Below are positions 1-8,047 of a DNA stretch of 64,000 nt, one piece after another (positions within the stretch are counted from its first letter, which is position 1; each line of letters starts with the position of its first letter). The notes under the pieces are model-generated. The model did not search any database and was not told where the DNA came from. It saw nothing but the letters and a program-made list of their open reading frames with translations. Location: NCBI RefSeq assembly GCF_031085295.1, contig NZ_JAVFWO010000004.1, forward strand, positions 1-64,000. The letters are read 5' to 3'. Made by a program: the position numbers and the translations under genes. The DNA is from Microbacterium psychrotolerans. GTDB taxonomy: Bacteria > Actinomycetota > Actinomycetes > Actinomycetales > Microbacteriaceae.

Positions 1-1472
1 GCTGCCGCCGCCGTCGCGGCCGCAGCGGCCGCATCTCGGTGGGCGATCTCGGCCTCGCGCTGGGCGGCGGCGAGCCGCTCCGCCTCCTCGGCGGCGGCGA
101 GCCGGCTCTCCGTCTCGTCGCGTCGCACGCGCGCGGGGTCGCGCCGCGCCGCGGCTTCGCGCTCCGTCTCGAGCTCCGCCTCGAGGCGCGCGAGCTCGGC
201 GGGCACCTGGGCGCGCTGCGCGTCGAGGGCGACGACGTCGGCTTCGAGGCGCGCCGCCTCGGTCGAGGCATCCCTGACCTGTGCCTCGCCCTCGGCGAGG
301 GCGGCCTCATGCGTGAGCGCGGCGGTCCACACGGCAAGTTCCCCGGTGAGGCGCTCCACGAGCTCGGCGAGGTCGGCGGCGACCTCCTCGCCGCTTCCGG
401 CGGCGACACGCTGCCACGCCGCCTCCGCCGCCGTGACGGCGGCTTCGCTCGCCGCGGCCGCGTCGTCCGCTGCGAGCGCGGCTTCGAGCGGCGCCCGCAG
501 CACCTCGGCCGCGCGGGCATGCTGCAGCCGCCGACGGTCGATCGCGATCTGCGCGCCGGCATCCTCGAGCACCGTGAGGCGTTCGTGCGCTCGGGCGAGC
601 TCCTGCTGGGCCTTGGCCAGGGCGACCAGCTCCGCGTGGGCGGCCTCGGCGGCCGCGCGAGCCTCGTCGGCACTCGACCGTTCACGCCGGAGCGTGTCGA
701 GGCGGTACGCGGCACGCTGCTCTCCCAGCTCGACCGCGGCACGGCGGGCCACCAGGTCGACCGGCGCCGCCGCCTCGCCATGCTCCGCCGCGACCGGCTC
801 CTGCGCCGCGATGAGGCGCTCGGCCTGGTCGAGCAGGGTGCGCGCCCGTTCGCCGAGCGCGTCGAGCTCGTGCTGCGCGGCCTTGCTGCGCTCCCCCAGC
901 TCGCGCGCGTACTCCTCGTAGCGCCGGGTCCCGAAGAGCGCGCGCAGCAGCGACTGGCGTTCGGCGCCGGAGGCGAGCAGGAACCGCGAGAACCGGTTCT
1001 GCGCGAGCAGGATCACCTGCTGGAACTGCTGGGCGTTGAGGCCCAGCACCTCGTCGAGCAGCAGGCCGACGTCGCGGGGCTTGCCCGCCCGACCGATCCA
1101 GTCGCCGTCGACGAGCTCCTCCAGCTCGGCGCGGGTCGGCTCGGTGGTGAGTCCCCCGCCGCGGCGGGACGGACGCTGATACTCCGGGGCGCGGGTCACC
1201 CGCCAGCGACGGTCGCCGACGGTGAACTCGAGACGCACCTCTGTCGGATCCTCCGGCTCGCAGTGGTCGCTGCGCAGCCGCTTGTCGCCCGACTCGTAGC
1301 GGGGGACGCTGCCGTAGAGCGCGAAGCAGACGCCGTCGAGGATGCTCGACTTGCCGGCGCCGGTGCGGCCGGCGATGAGGAAGATGCCGTCGCGCTCGAA
1401 CGCCTCGAAGTCGACGCTCTGCCGTTCACGGAACGGCCCGAAGCCGGTGAGCTCGAGATGATGCAGCCTCAC
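1..1472 (-). CDS. sbcC: SbcC exonuclease ATPase subunit (partial, 3' end outside window)
   Basis: Large subunit of the cytoplasmic SbcCD (Rad50/Mre11-type) complex, which uses ATP to process hairpins and blocked DNA ends. Read leftwards, the protein begins MRLHHLELTGFGPF and has a Walker A motif GRTGAGKSS at about residues 35-43. From about residue 180 it becomes a long Ala/Glu/Arg-rich segment typical of the SMC coiled coil, still open at the window edge. About 490 residues of a family usually near 1000 are visible, so the hook and Walker B cannot be checked. The GTG start overlaps the sbcD stop by four bases (GTGA), indicating translational coupling. Family assignment is firm because of the sbcD partner. 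Confidence 0.93.
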   Translation of the reverse strand, partial: MRLHHLELTGFGPFRERQSVDFEAFERDGIFLIAGRTGAGKSSILDGVCFALYGSVPRYESGDKRLRSDHCEPEDPTEVRLEFTVGDRRWRVTRAPEYQRPSRRGGGLTTEPTRAELEELVDGDWIGRAGKPRDVGLLLDEVLGLNAQQFQQVILLAQNRFSRFLLASGAERQSLLRALFGTRRYEEYARELGERSKAAQHELDALGERARTLLDQAERLIAAQEPVAAEHGEAAAPVDLVARRAAVELGEQRAAYRLDTLRRERSSADEARAAAEAAHAELVALAKAQQELARAHERLTVLEDAGAQIAIDRRRLQHARAAEVLRAPLEAALAADDAAAASEAAVTAAEAAWQRVAAGSGEEVAADLAELVERLTGELAVWTAALTHEAALAEGEAQVRDASTEAARLEADVVALDAQRAQVPAELARLEAELETEREAAARRDPARVRRDETESRLAAAEEAERLAAAQREAEIAHRDAAAAAATAAA

Positions 1473-2629
1473 GCCGTGGCCTCCACGCGGGTGCGCTCGT
1501 CGAGCAGCTCGCCGACGAGCTCGGCCTCACGCTCCGACGCACCCTCCCCGTCGCGGACGTGGGCGAGGAACGCGTCGACGAGTTCGGCCTCGTTGCGCGC
1601 GGTCCGCACGCGCTGGGCGTAGGTGCGCGCGTCGTCGGTGCGGGCTGCCGCGGGCGCATGGCGGACCTCGGCGCAGTGCGGGAACCGCGCGAGAAGCCGG
1701 CGCATCGGGTCGCGCTGCGGCAGCGGGTCGGTGTACTCGGCGCGCACCCAGTCCCGGGCGTGCCCGGCGAAGCGCTCGTCGGCGAGCAGCTCGTCGAGCG
1801 TCGCCGTCAGCGTCACGAGGGTGCGGGGCACCGGCAGCGGCAGCCACTGCACCGTGGCGCCGTCGGCGGCGAGACCGTCGGCGTCGAGCTCGATGAGCCA
1901 CGACCCGCGGGGCTTGTGCCCCTCGTCGAAGCTGTAGTGCAGAGGTGCTCCGGCGTACCGGACGCGCGGCGAGAGCTGCTGGCGGCCGTGGATGTGGCCG
2001 AGCGCCATGTAGTCGACGCCGTCGAAGGTCGCCAGTGGCACGATGTCGAGCCCGCCCTGCTGGATGTCGCGCTCGAGGTGCGGTGTCGGTTCCACGCCGG
2101 CGGCGAAGCAGTGCGCCACGGCGATCGACCGGCCGCCGCGTTGTGCCGCGTCGGCGCGCACGAGGTCCATCGCGTGGGCCAGCACGTCGGCCTGGGTGCG
2201 CACCCCCGGCCAGACCGTGCGCAGCAGCACCGGCTCGAGATATGGGATGCCGTAGACGTGGACGGGTCCGTGCTCGTCCGTGAGGGTCACCGGCGTCCCC
2301 ACGGTCGCGGGCTCGGTGATCACGTGCACTCCGTCGCGCAGCAGCGCGGACTGGAACCCCAGTCGTGCGGCCGAGTCGTGGTTGCCGCTCGTGACGATGA
2401 CCGTCGCACCGGCGTCGGCCAGGCCGAGCAGCGTGTCGGAGAGAAGCGTGTAGGCGCCTGCCGCCGGGGTCGCGGAGTCGAACACATCGCCCGCGACGAT
2501 CACGAGGTCGACGTCGTGCTCGCGCACCTGCTCGACGAGGGAATCGAGCACGCGACGCAGCGCATCGAGCGTGGCGTGGCCGTGGAACGACCGCCCGATG
2601 TGCCAGTCCGAAGTGTGCAGGATCCGCAT
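1469..2629 (-). CDS. sbcD: SbcD exonuclease, Mre11-like metallophosphoesterase subunit
   Basis: Nuclease subunit of SbcCD. The N-terminus MRILHTSDWHIGR is the first phosphodiesterase motif (DxH). GDVFD and GNHDSA follow in the first 110 residues, and HGRQQLS-type sequence supplies later metal ligands; together they form the two-metal calcineurin-like site. At 386 residues it is of normal family length. I place the start at the ATG at 2629 rather than a GTG six bases upstream: TACCGT lies six bases before the ATG, fitting a leaderless transcript, and MRILHTSDWH is the usual family start. sbcC follows with a four-base overlap. Confidence 0.95.
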   Translation of the reverse strand: MRILHTSDWHIGRSFHGHATLDALRRVLDSLVEQVREHDVDLVIVAGDVFDSATPAAGAYTLLSDTLLGLADAGATVIVTSGNHDSAARLGFQSALLRDGVHVITEPATVGTPVTLTDEHGPVHVYGIPYLEPVLLRTVWPGVRTQADVLAHAMDLVRADAAQRGGRSIAVAHCFAAGVEPTPHLERDIQQGGLDIVPLATFDGVDYMALGHIHGRQQLSPRVRYAGAPLHYSFDEGHKPRGSWLIELDADGLAADGATVQWLPLPVPRTLVTLTATLDELLADERFAGHARDWVRAEYTDPLPQRDPMRRLLARFPHCAEVRHAPAAARTDDARTYAQRVRTARNEAELVDAFLAHVRDGEGASEREAELVGELLDERTRVEATA

Positions 2630-2635
2630 GCTCAC

Positions 2636-2641
2636 ACGGTA
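2636..2641 (-). promoter_or_regulatory. -10 element for leaderless sbcDC
   Basis: TACCGT on the minus strand ends six bases before the sbcD ATG. With initiation about seven bases downstream, the mRNA would begin at or next to the start codon. No Shine-Dalgarno sequence is present. Confidence 0.5.
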
Positions 2642-2723
2642 CGTTCGCCCCCTGACATCCGTGGCGAGGCAGGCCGCACGGCGGCGAACCGCAGCCTTCC
2701 CGGTCGCCCGCCCTACGGGCGCG

Positions 2724-2729
2724 TACTCT
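2724..2729 (+). promoter_or_regulatory. -10 element for leaderless Nudix gene
   Basis: TACTCT is followed by six bases and then the GTG at 2736. No ribosome binding site lies between, so a leaderless message is likely. The -35 region is not recognisable. Confidence 0.45.
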
Positions 2730-2735
2730 CGATCC

Positions 2736-3209
2736 GTGTCCTTGCCCGAGGTCTGCGTCGTCTATCTGCTGCGGCGCGGTCCGACGGGCGCCGAGGTGCT
2801 CCTGGGCGACAAGCGCACCGGGCTCGGCCAGGGCAGGATCGTCGGCATCGGCGGCAAGCTCGACCCGGGTGAGTCCGCCGAGGAGGCCGCCGTGCGAGAG
2901 GTCATGGAAGAGGTCGGCGTGCGGGTGACGGCATCCGATCTCCACCTCGCCGGGACGATCGACTACCACTTCCCGACCCGGCCGGCCTGGTCGCAGCGCT
3001 CGACGGTGTTCGTCTGCCGACGGTGGGTCGGCGTGCCCGTCGAGACCGACGAGATCACGCCGCGCTGGTACCCGCTCGACGCCGTGCCGTACCCGCGCAT
3101 GTGGGACGACGCCTCGCGGTGGCTGCCGGGCGTGCTGCGCGGCGGTGCGGTCGACGCCCGCTTCACCTTCGGCGCCGACCTGTCGACCGTGGTACTGAGC
3201 GCGGAGTGA
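2736..3209 (+). CDS. Nudix hydrolase, MTH1/MutT-like (8-oxo-dGTP diphosphatase type)
   Basis: Probable nucleotide-pool sanitising pyrophosphohydrolase of 157 residues. The Nudix box G-x5-E-x7-REV-x-EE-x-GV is complete (GKLDPGE ... REVMEEVGV, about residues 46-68). The preceding GIGGK and the following pattern resemble MTH1-type 8-oxo-dGTPases rather than ADP-sugar hydrolases. The GTG start is chosen because it directly precedes the conserved beta-strand (PEVCVVYLL) and lies six bases after a TACTCT box. It diverges from sbcD, so both flank one small promoter region with a DNA-quality theme. Substrate is inferred from family resemblance only. Confidence 0.85.
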   Translation: MSLPEVCVVYLLRRGPTGAEVLLGDKRTGLGQGRIVGIGGKLDPGESAEEAAVREVMEEVGVRVTASDLHLAGTIDYHFPTRPAWSQRSTVFVCRRWVGVPVETDEITPRWYPLDAVPYPRMWDDASRWLPGVLRGGAVDARFTFGADLSTVVLSAE

Positions 3210-3332
3210 AGGCCCGCGGCCGCCCACTACTCGGCGCCGGAACGCAGCGCGGGACCGCCGCTGCGCGGAGTGCCCGGCTCCGGGTCGGCGGGGCGCCCAC
3301 CCGCCGAGGCCCCGTTCGTCGTATCGTGAAAC

Positions 3333-3893
3333 ATGGCGCACAACGCAGACACCGCACCCCGATCCACCGTCGTGGCGCTCGTCGGTTCCGACAGCGACGA
3401 GCTGCTGACGGGCCTGGCCGACGTTCCCGCCCTGGTCGCGCTGTCACTGCGCGAGGCGGGGCCCGCCGTCGCGGCGCACCTGGTCGCCTCCGTGTCGACC
3501 CCCTACGTGGTGCACGATGCCGATCCGCTCGAGCACGTCGCCGCCGCATGGGTGGAGCTGTACGAGGAGCGCTGCACCCTCGGCTCGCTCGAGACCGAGG
3601 TCGACCTGCTGCTGTCGCTGTTCGACTCCGGCGAGGCCGTCATGCCGGACTACTACGTCGTCGCGGGGCCCGAGGCGATCGAGGGCACCTGGCGGCACTG
3701 GTGGCTGGGCGCCCTGGCTCACCACGCGCCGTCCCGCGTCCTGCCGGTCGAAGCCTCCGGCTCGGCGCTGCGGGCACGCCTGCGGTCGCTCCCGGCGTCA
3801 CGGCCGTGGCCGGAGCCGTCGGCATGGCTCCCGCATGTGCACTTCGACATCCCCGACCGCGTCGGACTGCGCGATCAGCCGGGCACCGCCTGA
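3333..3893 (+). CDS. hypothetical protein
   Basis: I do not recognise this 186-residue protein. It has no signal peptide or membrane segment, is acidic and Ala/Leu rich, and contains a Trp/His-rich stretch (GTWRHWWLGALAHHAP) near residues 112-127. TATCGT lies five bases before the ATG with no Shine-Dalgarno sequence, suggesting a leaderless message. The next gene, an alpha/beta hydrolase, starts one base after its stop, so the pair is probably translationally coupled and functionally linked. Codon use is that of a real coding frame (strong G/C in third positions). Confidence 0.8.
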   Translation: MAHNADTAPRSTVVALVGSDSDELLTGLADVPALVALSLREAGPAVAAHLVASVSTPYVVHDADPLEHVAAAWVELYEERCTLGSLETEVDLLLSLFDSGEAVMPDYYVVAGPEAIEGTWRHWWLGALAHHAPSRVLPVEASGSALRARLRSLPASRPWPEPSAWLPHVHFDIPDRVGLRDQPGTA

Positions 3894-3894
3894 C

Positions 3895-4626
3895 GTGCCG
3901 AGAGTCGAGGAGTTCGCGCACGGCGGCGCGACCATCATCGCCGAGCGCCGGGGTCACGGCGAGCGCGTGTACCTGCTCGTCCACGGCATCGGCATGGGCC
4001 GCGCCGTCTTCGCCGACCTCGCCCGCCACCTGGGCGATGGCGAGGTCATCGCGCTGGATCTCCCGGGCTACGGGGAGGCTCCCGAGCCCGCACGCGTGCT
4101 CACCATCGAGCGCATGGCCGATCTCGTGGCCGCCTATCTCCGCGAGCGGGTCGGCGTTCCCGCGGTCGTGGTGGGGCATTCGATGGGCGCGCAGATCGCG
4201 CTCGAGGTCGCGGTGCGCCATCCCGCGGTCGCCGACCGCATCGTCCTGGTCGGGCCCACCGTGGATCCCTCGGCCCGCACCGCGCCGAGACAGCTGTGGC
4301 GGCTGCTCCGCGACATCGCGGTCGAGAGTCCCCGCGTGATCGCTCTCGGCGCGCGCGAGTACGTGCACGCGGGCCCGCGGATCCGTGCGAAGTTCCGCGC
4401 CATGCTGACTCACCGTCCCGAGGACGTCCTCTCCCGCGCGCACGTGCCGGCGCTGGTGCTGCGCGGCGAGGACGACCTGGTGGCTCCGCAGGAGTGGTGC
4501 GCCCGGGTCGCCGAGAGCCTCCCCGACGGGCGCCTGGCGGAGGTGCCCGACCACGGTCACGAGACGATGATCCGGGATGCCGCGCCCGCCGCGCGCCTCA
4601 TCCGGACGTTCGCCGGAGAGGCCTGA
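3895..4626 (+). CDS. alpha/beta-fold hydrolase
   Basis: Soluble 243-residue serine hydrolase. The oxyanion strand LLVHGIGMGRAVF (about residues 24-36), nucleophile elbow GHSMGAQ (about 91-97), acid residue in LRGEDDLV and catalytic His in VPDHGHETM near the C-terminus are all in place and in the expected order. I use the GTG that begins one base after the previous stop codon, because the conserved fold starts about 20 residues later and nothing upstream in frame matches. Substrate unknown; the family includes esterases, lipases and C-C hydrolases. Confidence 0.85.
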   Translation: MPRVEEFAHGGATIIAERRGHGERVYLLVHGIGMGRAVFADLARHLGDGEVIALDLPGYGEAPEPARVLTIERMADLVAAYLRERVGVPAVVVGHSMGAQIALEVAVRHPAVADRIVLVGPTVDPSARTAPRQLWRLLRDIAVESPRVIALGAREYVHAGPRIRAKFRAMLTHRPEDVLSRAHVPALVLRGEDDLVAPQEWCARVAESLPDGRLAEVPDHGHETMIRDAAPAARLIRTFAGEA

Positions 4627-4736
4627 GTCCGGTCGCCGGACCGCCGCACTGCGACGGATTCCTGCCATCCGGCCGCGACGCGGCAATGTCGGAGCCCCCG
4701 CGTAGGTTCACTCTGTCGGAACCAACGGAGGAAACC

Positions 4737-4955
4737 ATGTTCGCTGTATACGCCGCCGAACAGCAGTACCGCCACGACACCTGGACGAGGGAACGCGAGC
4801 ACGCGCTCCTGGCGTCGATTCGCGAGCGGAAGCTGACCGCCACGCACCGGATGCCGTCGATCCCCGTCGTCGCGCGCCCCGCGCGCGTCGCGTGGCCGAG
4901 GCCGATCGGACTGCACACGGCCGAAGAGTGCACCACCGTGTGCGCGGTCGCCTAG
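4737..4955 (+). CDS. small hypothetical protein (72 aa)
   Basis: A 72-residue, Arg/His-rich basic protein preceded by a good ribosome binding site (GGAGGA, six bases before the ATG), which is what supports it as a gene. There is no membrane segment or recognised domain. It has two Cys residues near the C-terminus (EECTTVCAVA). It is convergent with the DUF1622 gene, with only four bases between the stops. Function unknown. Confidence 0.65.
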   Translation: MFAVYAAEQQYRHDTWTREREHALLASIRERKLTATHRMPSIPVVARPARVAWPRPIGLHTAEECTTVCAVA

Positions 4956-4959
4956 CTCG

Positions 4960-5412
4960 TCAGCCGGCGCGCGGGTCCGGAGTCGCGGACCCGCGAGCGG
5001 CTGACGCCTGCTGCTCCGCCGTGCGGTCGCGTGCGACGGCATCCCCGATCATCTGACCGCCGCTGCGCAGCAGAGCGCGACGCCACGGAAGCGTGCCCTC
5101 GATCTCGATCTGGATCGACATGGACAGGATCGTGCGGATGAGGACGATGAGCCCCAGGATCGCGGCATCCTCGAGTGACGGCTTCGAGGTGATGGTGCGG
5201 ATCAGGTCGGCAGCGACCAGCACCTCGAGCCCCAGCAGGATCGCGGCCCCGAGCGTGGTGCGCAACACCGTGAACGCGGCCTGTCCGCCCTCGTGCCGCG
5301 CGAGCGAGCGGGCGCCGAGCACGAGCGCGACCGCGAATCCGATGATCATCGCGGCGGCGCCGACCGCCTCGAACCCGACGGCGACGGCGGTGAACAACGC
5401 CTCCATCTGCAC
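4960..5412 (-). CDS. DUF1622 family membrane protein
   Basis: Small integral membrane protein of 150 residues with three hydrophobic segments (roughly residues 5-30, 45-70 and 80-102) and a cytoplasmic Arg/Ala-rich tail. The pattern of GAAILLGLEVLVAADLIRT followed by LIVLIRTILS is the DUF1622 signature; the family has no assigned function. The GTG start at 5412 is preferred over an ATG six bases further in, because a TAGGCT box sits six bases upstream of the GTG, as for other leaderless genes nearby. Confidence 0.85.
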   Translation of the reverse strand: MQMEALFTAVAVGFEAVGAAAMIIGFAVALVLGARSLARHEGGQAAFTVLRTTLGAAILLGLEVLVAADLIRTITSKPSLEDAAILGLIVLIRTILSMSIQIEIEGTLPWRRALLRSGGQMIGDAVARDRTAEQQASAARGSATPDPRAG

Positions 5413-5418
5413 GCGCCC

Positions 5419-5424
5419 AGCCTA
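5419..5424 (-). promoter_or_regulatory. -10 element for leaderless DUF1622 gene
   Basis: TAGGCT on the minus strand, six bases before the GTG start. Its position decides between two candidate in-frame starts. Confidence 0.45.
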
Positions 5425-5461
5425 GGGCCGGGCGGTGCACGATGAGTCGCGGATCGCGGTC

Positions 5462-6064
5462 TCAGCCCGACGTGGCGCGTCCCGGCTCCGCCGGGCTGTC
5501 GGCATCCCCGGTGGACAACTGGCGCGCGAGCTCCTGGATGTCGTTGTCGGGAAGGTCCACCCCCGACTGGCTGAGGCGCTGGCGCAGCACCTCAGCGATC
5601 CTCTCCATCGGCTCGGTGCCGAGGTCGGAGCGCGTCTGCGCGACGATGCCCGCGACCTTGTCGACGTCGGAGGCGTTGTTCTGCGACATGGCCGGCAGAC
5701 GCTGCTCCTGCTCGGTGCCGAGGCCCCCGGGGGTCTGCTGGGCCTGGCTGGCCGTCAACGTGTCGCGGCCCTCGTCGTGGCCGTGGTGGTCCTCGCCGTC
5801 CATGACGCCGATGCCCACTGCCTCGTGGCTCGGCTCGGCGGCCGGCGCGGCCGGGGGTTCGGCGCTCTGCTCGCTCGGCGGCGCTTCGTTCGCCGCGGGA
5901 GCGTCGCCCGCGTCGTGCGCCGGCTCGCTCATGGTGGGCGGCGCGGCGGGCGCCTCGTCGCGGACGGGCTCACCCGCACCGGGAGTGCCCTGCGCCCCGT
6001 CGGCGTCCCCGCGGTCGGGATAGTTCACGCCCGTCTGCTCGTACTCGTTGCCCGTCGTGCTCAT
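5462..6064 (-). CDS. hypothetical Pro/Ala/Glu-rich protein, second gene of a pair
   Basis: A 200-residue cytoplasmic protein that is mostly low complexity (Pro, Ala, Glu, Asp) over its first 120 residues, likely disordered. A better ordered C-terminal part (about 125-190) has predicted helices (DVDKVAGIVAQTRSD, ERIAEVLRQRLSQSG). The ATG overlaps the stop of the upstream gene by one base (TGATG), so the two are cotranslated. No family recognised. The ordered tail might be a helical interaction domain; nothing in the sequence gives a function. Confidence 0.7.
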   Translation of the reverse strand: MSTTGNEYEQTGVNYPDRGDADGAQGTPGAGEPVRDEAPAAPPTMSEPAHDAGDAPAANEAPPSEQSAEPPAAPAAEPSHEAVGIGVMDGEDHHGHDEGRDTLTASQAQQTPGGLGTEQEQRLPAMSQNNASDVDKVAGIVAQTRSDLGTEPMERIAEVLRQRLSQSGVDLPDNDIQELARQLSTGDADSPAEPGRATSG

Positions 6065-6303
6065 CACGGCTCCTCGCCCTCGGTCGTGTCTGCCACCAGA
6101 TCGGGATCGGCCCCCTGTCGGGCCGCCTCCCCCTCGACCGGGTCGTCGGGCTGCAGTGCGGCATCCGTCAGCAGGTCGGCTTCCGTCACCGCGGCGCTGC
6201 GCTCGCGCGACTCGCCGTGGCCCACTTCGTCCCAGCCGCCCCCGGGGTCGGCGTTGATCACACCCTCGGGCAGATCGTTCTGCGTAGACCGATCACGTTC
6301 CAT
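6064..6303 (-). CDS. small acidic hypothetical protein, first gene of a pair
   Basis: A 79-residue, strongly acidic and probably disordered protein. The ATG at 6303 has a ribosome binding site AGAGGAG seven bases upstream, which decides the start over longer possibilities. Its style (short, Asp/Glu/Gly rich) resembles the 72-residue acidic protein at 16212-16430. Overlap with the downstream gene indicates a two-gene operon. No function can be given. Confidence 0.65.
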   Translation of the reverse strand: MERDRSTQNDLPEGVINADPGGGWDEVGHGESRERSAAVTEADLLTDAALQPDDPVEGEAARQGADPDLVADTTEGEEP

Positions 6304-6398
6304 CGGGTACTCCTCTCGTCCATCCCCAGCCTCCGTCACGGCGGAGCACGACGACATGGGCTTGACAAGAGGATCCGCCGCAGTCGGCGACCCCGCCG

Positions 6399-6692
6399 CT
6401 ACGAACGCTGATTCAGGATGCCGCGGCGCGAGGGGTTCGCCTCGAACCAGTCCGCGACGTACCAGCACACCGGGACGACCTTCCGGTCGCCGCTCTGCTC
6501 GAGCTCCTCGATCGCCCGCTCGACCAGCGCGCCGGCGTAGCCGTGGCCGCGGAACGTCGGCACGGTGTAGGCGCGCGTCATGGCGACGGTACGGCCGTCG
6601 TCGCGGTAGTCGAGCACGCTGACCAGGTCGTCGCCGCGGTGCAGCGTGTACCTCGAGGCGTCCGTCTCTTTCTGGAAACGCAGCTCATTCAC
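6399..6692 (-). CDS. GNAT-family N-acetyltransferase (short YjdJ-like type)
   Basis: A 97-residue minimal GCN5-related acetyltransferase. The acetyl-CoA binding motif A is visible as VPTFRGHGYAGALVERAIEE (about residues 46-65; R/Q-x-x-G-x-G/A signature), and the C-terminal CWYVADWFEANP matches the short YjdJ/YidJ-like subgroup (DUF4287-free, single-domain). I choose the GTG at 6692 rather than the one at 6698 because TAGCCT (6699-6704) then lies six bases upstream, fitting leaderless transcription. The substrate is unknown. Confidence 0.8.
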   Translation of the reverse strand: MNELRFQKETDASRYTLHRGDDLVSVLDYRDDGRTVAMTRAYTVPTFRGHGYAGALVERAIEELEQSGDRKVVPVCWYVADWFEANPSRRGILNQRS

Positions 6693-6883
6693 CCGCACAG
6701 GCTACGCCCGGCGGGGGCCGGCGGGACGCATCTCGACCCACGTTCCGGCGATCGCTCAGCGTGCACGCAGAAAGTGTCCGGCGGCCATCTTCCTCGAGCG
6801 GGGCCGACGCGACAGCACCGCCGCCATGGGGATTGAGCAATCTGTCACATTCCGAAACGATCGGGGCTCGGCATGCGTGCGAT

Positions 6884-6913
6884 TTGACGTATTCCGACAA
6901 AGTCGGTCATAAT
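6884..6913 (+). promoter_or_regulatory. strong promoter for the leader-peptide/regulator transcript
   Basis: TTGACG (6884-6889), an 18-base spacer and CATAAT (6908-6913). This is one of the best -35/-10 pairs in the window. Initiation about seven to eight bases downstream falls on A6921, the first base of the leader ORF, so the mRNA would be leaderless. Confidence 0.75.
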
Positions 6914-6920
6914 CGGCCAC

Positions 6921-7022
6921 ATGACTGACAACGCGCTGTATCTGTCCGCCCGGGAGGCGAACAGGACTGCCGGCATGATGATGGCCGGTCGCGTTGCCAT
7001 GTGTTGTCGAATGTGCCACTAG
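6921..7022 (+). CDS. leaderless Cys-rich leader peptide (33 aa)
   Basis: A 33-codon ORF starting exactly where the promoter predicts the transcript to begin, ending in Met-Cys-Cys-Arg-Met-Cys-His and a TAG. The two adjacent Cys codons are TGT TGT followed by CGA, all uncommon in this GC-rich DNA. Short leaderless ORFs with clustered Cys codons are known in mycobacteria as cysteine-responsive attenuators (established knowledge). Here the downstream gene is a winged-helix regulator 231 bases away. The peptide is probably regulatory through ribosome pausing rather than a functional product. Confidence 0.7.
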   Translation: MTDNALYLSAREANRTAGMMMAGRVAMCCRMCH

Positions 7023-7038
7023 CACGGTGACCCCCGTC

Positions 7039-7079
7039 GGACTCCTCCTCCGCTTCTGAAAACGGATCGCACGGAGTCC
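7039..7079 (+). promoter_or_regulatory. nested hairpin downstream of the leader peptide (possible attenuator)
   Basis: GGACTCC (7039-7045) pairs with GGAGTCC (7073-7079), enclosing a second stem TCCG/CGGA. It lies 17 bases after the leader stop codon, where a stalled ribosome could change folding. A second small stem (CGGCCT-CCAC-AGGCCG) is at 7152-7167. No T-run follows, so any termination would be Rho-dependent or translational. Confidence 0.4.
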
Positions 7080-7252
7080 CCCGAAGCACCGGTTTCGTGC
7101 GTCGATCACGCGCACCCGGATCCGCTTCGCACACCGCCCAACGTCGGGCACCGGCCTCCACAGGCCGACGGCCTCATCGCCTCCGACGATCCGGGCCGCA
7201 GCACATCCAACCCGGTTCCGCTCTCCGGGTTCCTCCCGCAAGGACCATCATC

Positions 7253-7996
7253 ATGTCGACCACCGCTCTCCTCGACCGTCCCACCACCGCTCCCGTCCGC
7301 CACCTCCGCGCCGTGAACACGCCGGCCGCGGTCGAGGCGCCCGCCGCGCCGGCGGCCGACGCCCCGCAGGCCTCGCGCGCTCTTCCCGCCGGCACCGCAC
7401 CGCGAGGCTTCGCCCTCTACGTCGGCCTCGACGAGGCCAAGGCCGCCGCGTCCGGCGTCAGCCTCGGCGTGATCGTCGACGCGCTGCGGCGCACGATCGC
7501 CGAGCTCGCGCCCTCCGCCGAGACCTACGCCACCGTCGCCCTCGCGCCGGTCGGAGCCGGCGGCCGCGACGTCGACGTCGTGCGCCTCGCCCTCCACGAG
7601 CCCTCTGCGGTCGCCCGCACCAAGCAGGAAGAGCCCGAGGACGAAGACCCGTCGACCGGCGGGGTGGTCGTCGACATCTCGCGCAAGCGCGTGCTCATCG
7701 ACGGCGAGTCCGCGGCCTTCACCTTCAAGGAGTTCGAGCTGCTGCAGTACCTCGTGCTCCGCGAGGGCCGCACGATCGAGCGCACCGAGCTGGTCACCTC
7801 GCTCTGGCAGGGCACGACCGACGACGACGCTCCCGGCGAGCGCACCATCGACGTGCACGTGCGGCGCCTGCGCGCCAAGCTCGGCCGCTACGAGGACATC
7901 GTGCGCACCGTGCGCGGTGTCGGCTACCGGTTCGACCGCCACGCCGACGTCGTCATCCGCTACGGTCACGGCACCCCGTCGCCCGACCGCTTCTGA
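7253..7996 (+). CDS. orphan winged-helix (OmpR/PhoB-type) transcriptional regulator
   Basis: A 247-residue protein with an OmpR/GlnR-type C-terminal DNA-binding domain (about residues 140-230: VVVDISRKRVLIDGE, FTFKEFELLQYLVLREG, TIDVHVRRLRAKL, TVRGVGYRF). It has no receiver domain with phosphorylatable Asp; the first 130 residues are Ala/Pro-rich followed by a small alpha/beta segment. It is therefore not a classical response regulator. The ATG has AAGGA eight bases upstream. The Cys-codon leader ORF in the same transcript suggests expression tied to cysteine or sulfur status, which is inference. Confidence 0.8.
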   Translation: MSTTALLDRPTTAPVRHLRAVNTPAAVEAPAAPAADAPQASRALPAGTAPRGFALYVGLDEAKAAASGVSLGVIVDALRRTIAELAPSAETYATVALAPVGAGGRDVDVVRLALHEPSAVARTKQEEPEDEDPSTGGVVVDISRKRVLIDGESAAFTFKEFELLQYLVLREGRTIERTELVTSLWQGTTDDDAPGERTIDVHVRRLRAKLGRYEDIVRTVRGVGYRFDRHADVVIRYGHGTPSPDRF

Positions 7997-8034
7997 GCGC
8001 CGAGCCCTCGGCACGGATGTCGGAGGCCGGGGCG

Positions 8035-8040
8035 TAGGGT
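8035..8040 (+). promoter_or_regulatory. -10 element for leaderless DNA glycosylase gene
   Basis: TAGGGT, seven bases before the ATG at 8048, with no Shine-Dalgarno sequence in between. This supports the ATG at 8048 over one nine bases upstream. Confidence 0.45.
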
Positions 8041-8047
8041 GGGCGGC

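Noticed and set aside
39-1622. Long rightward open frame opposite sbcC
   Set aside because: Its composition (Arg/Leu/Gly-rich, no motif) is that of the complement of a GC-rich gene; the leftward frame is a clear SbcC.
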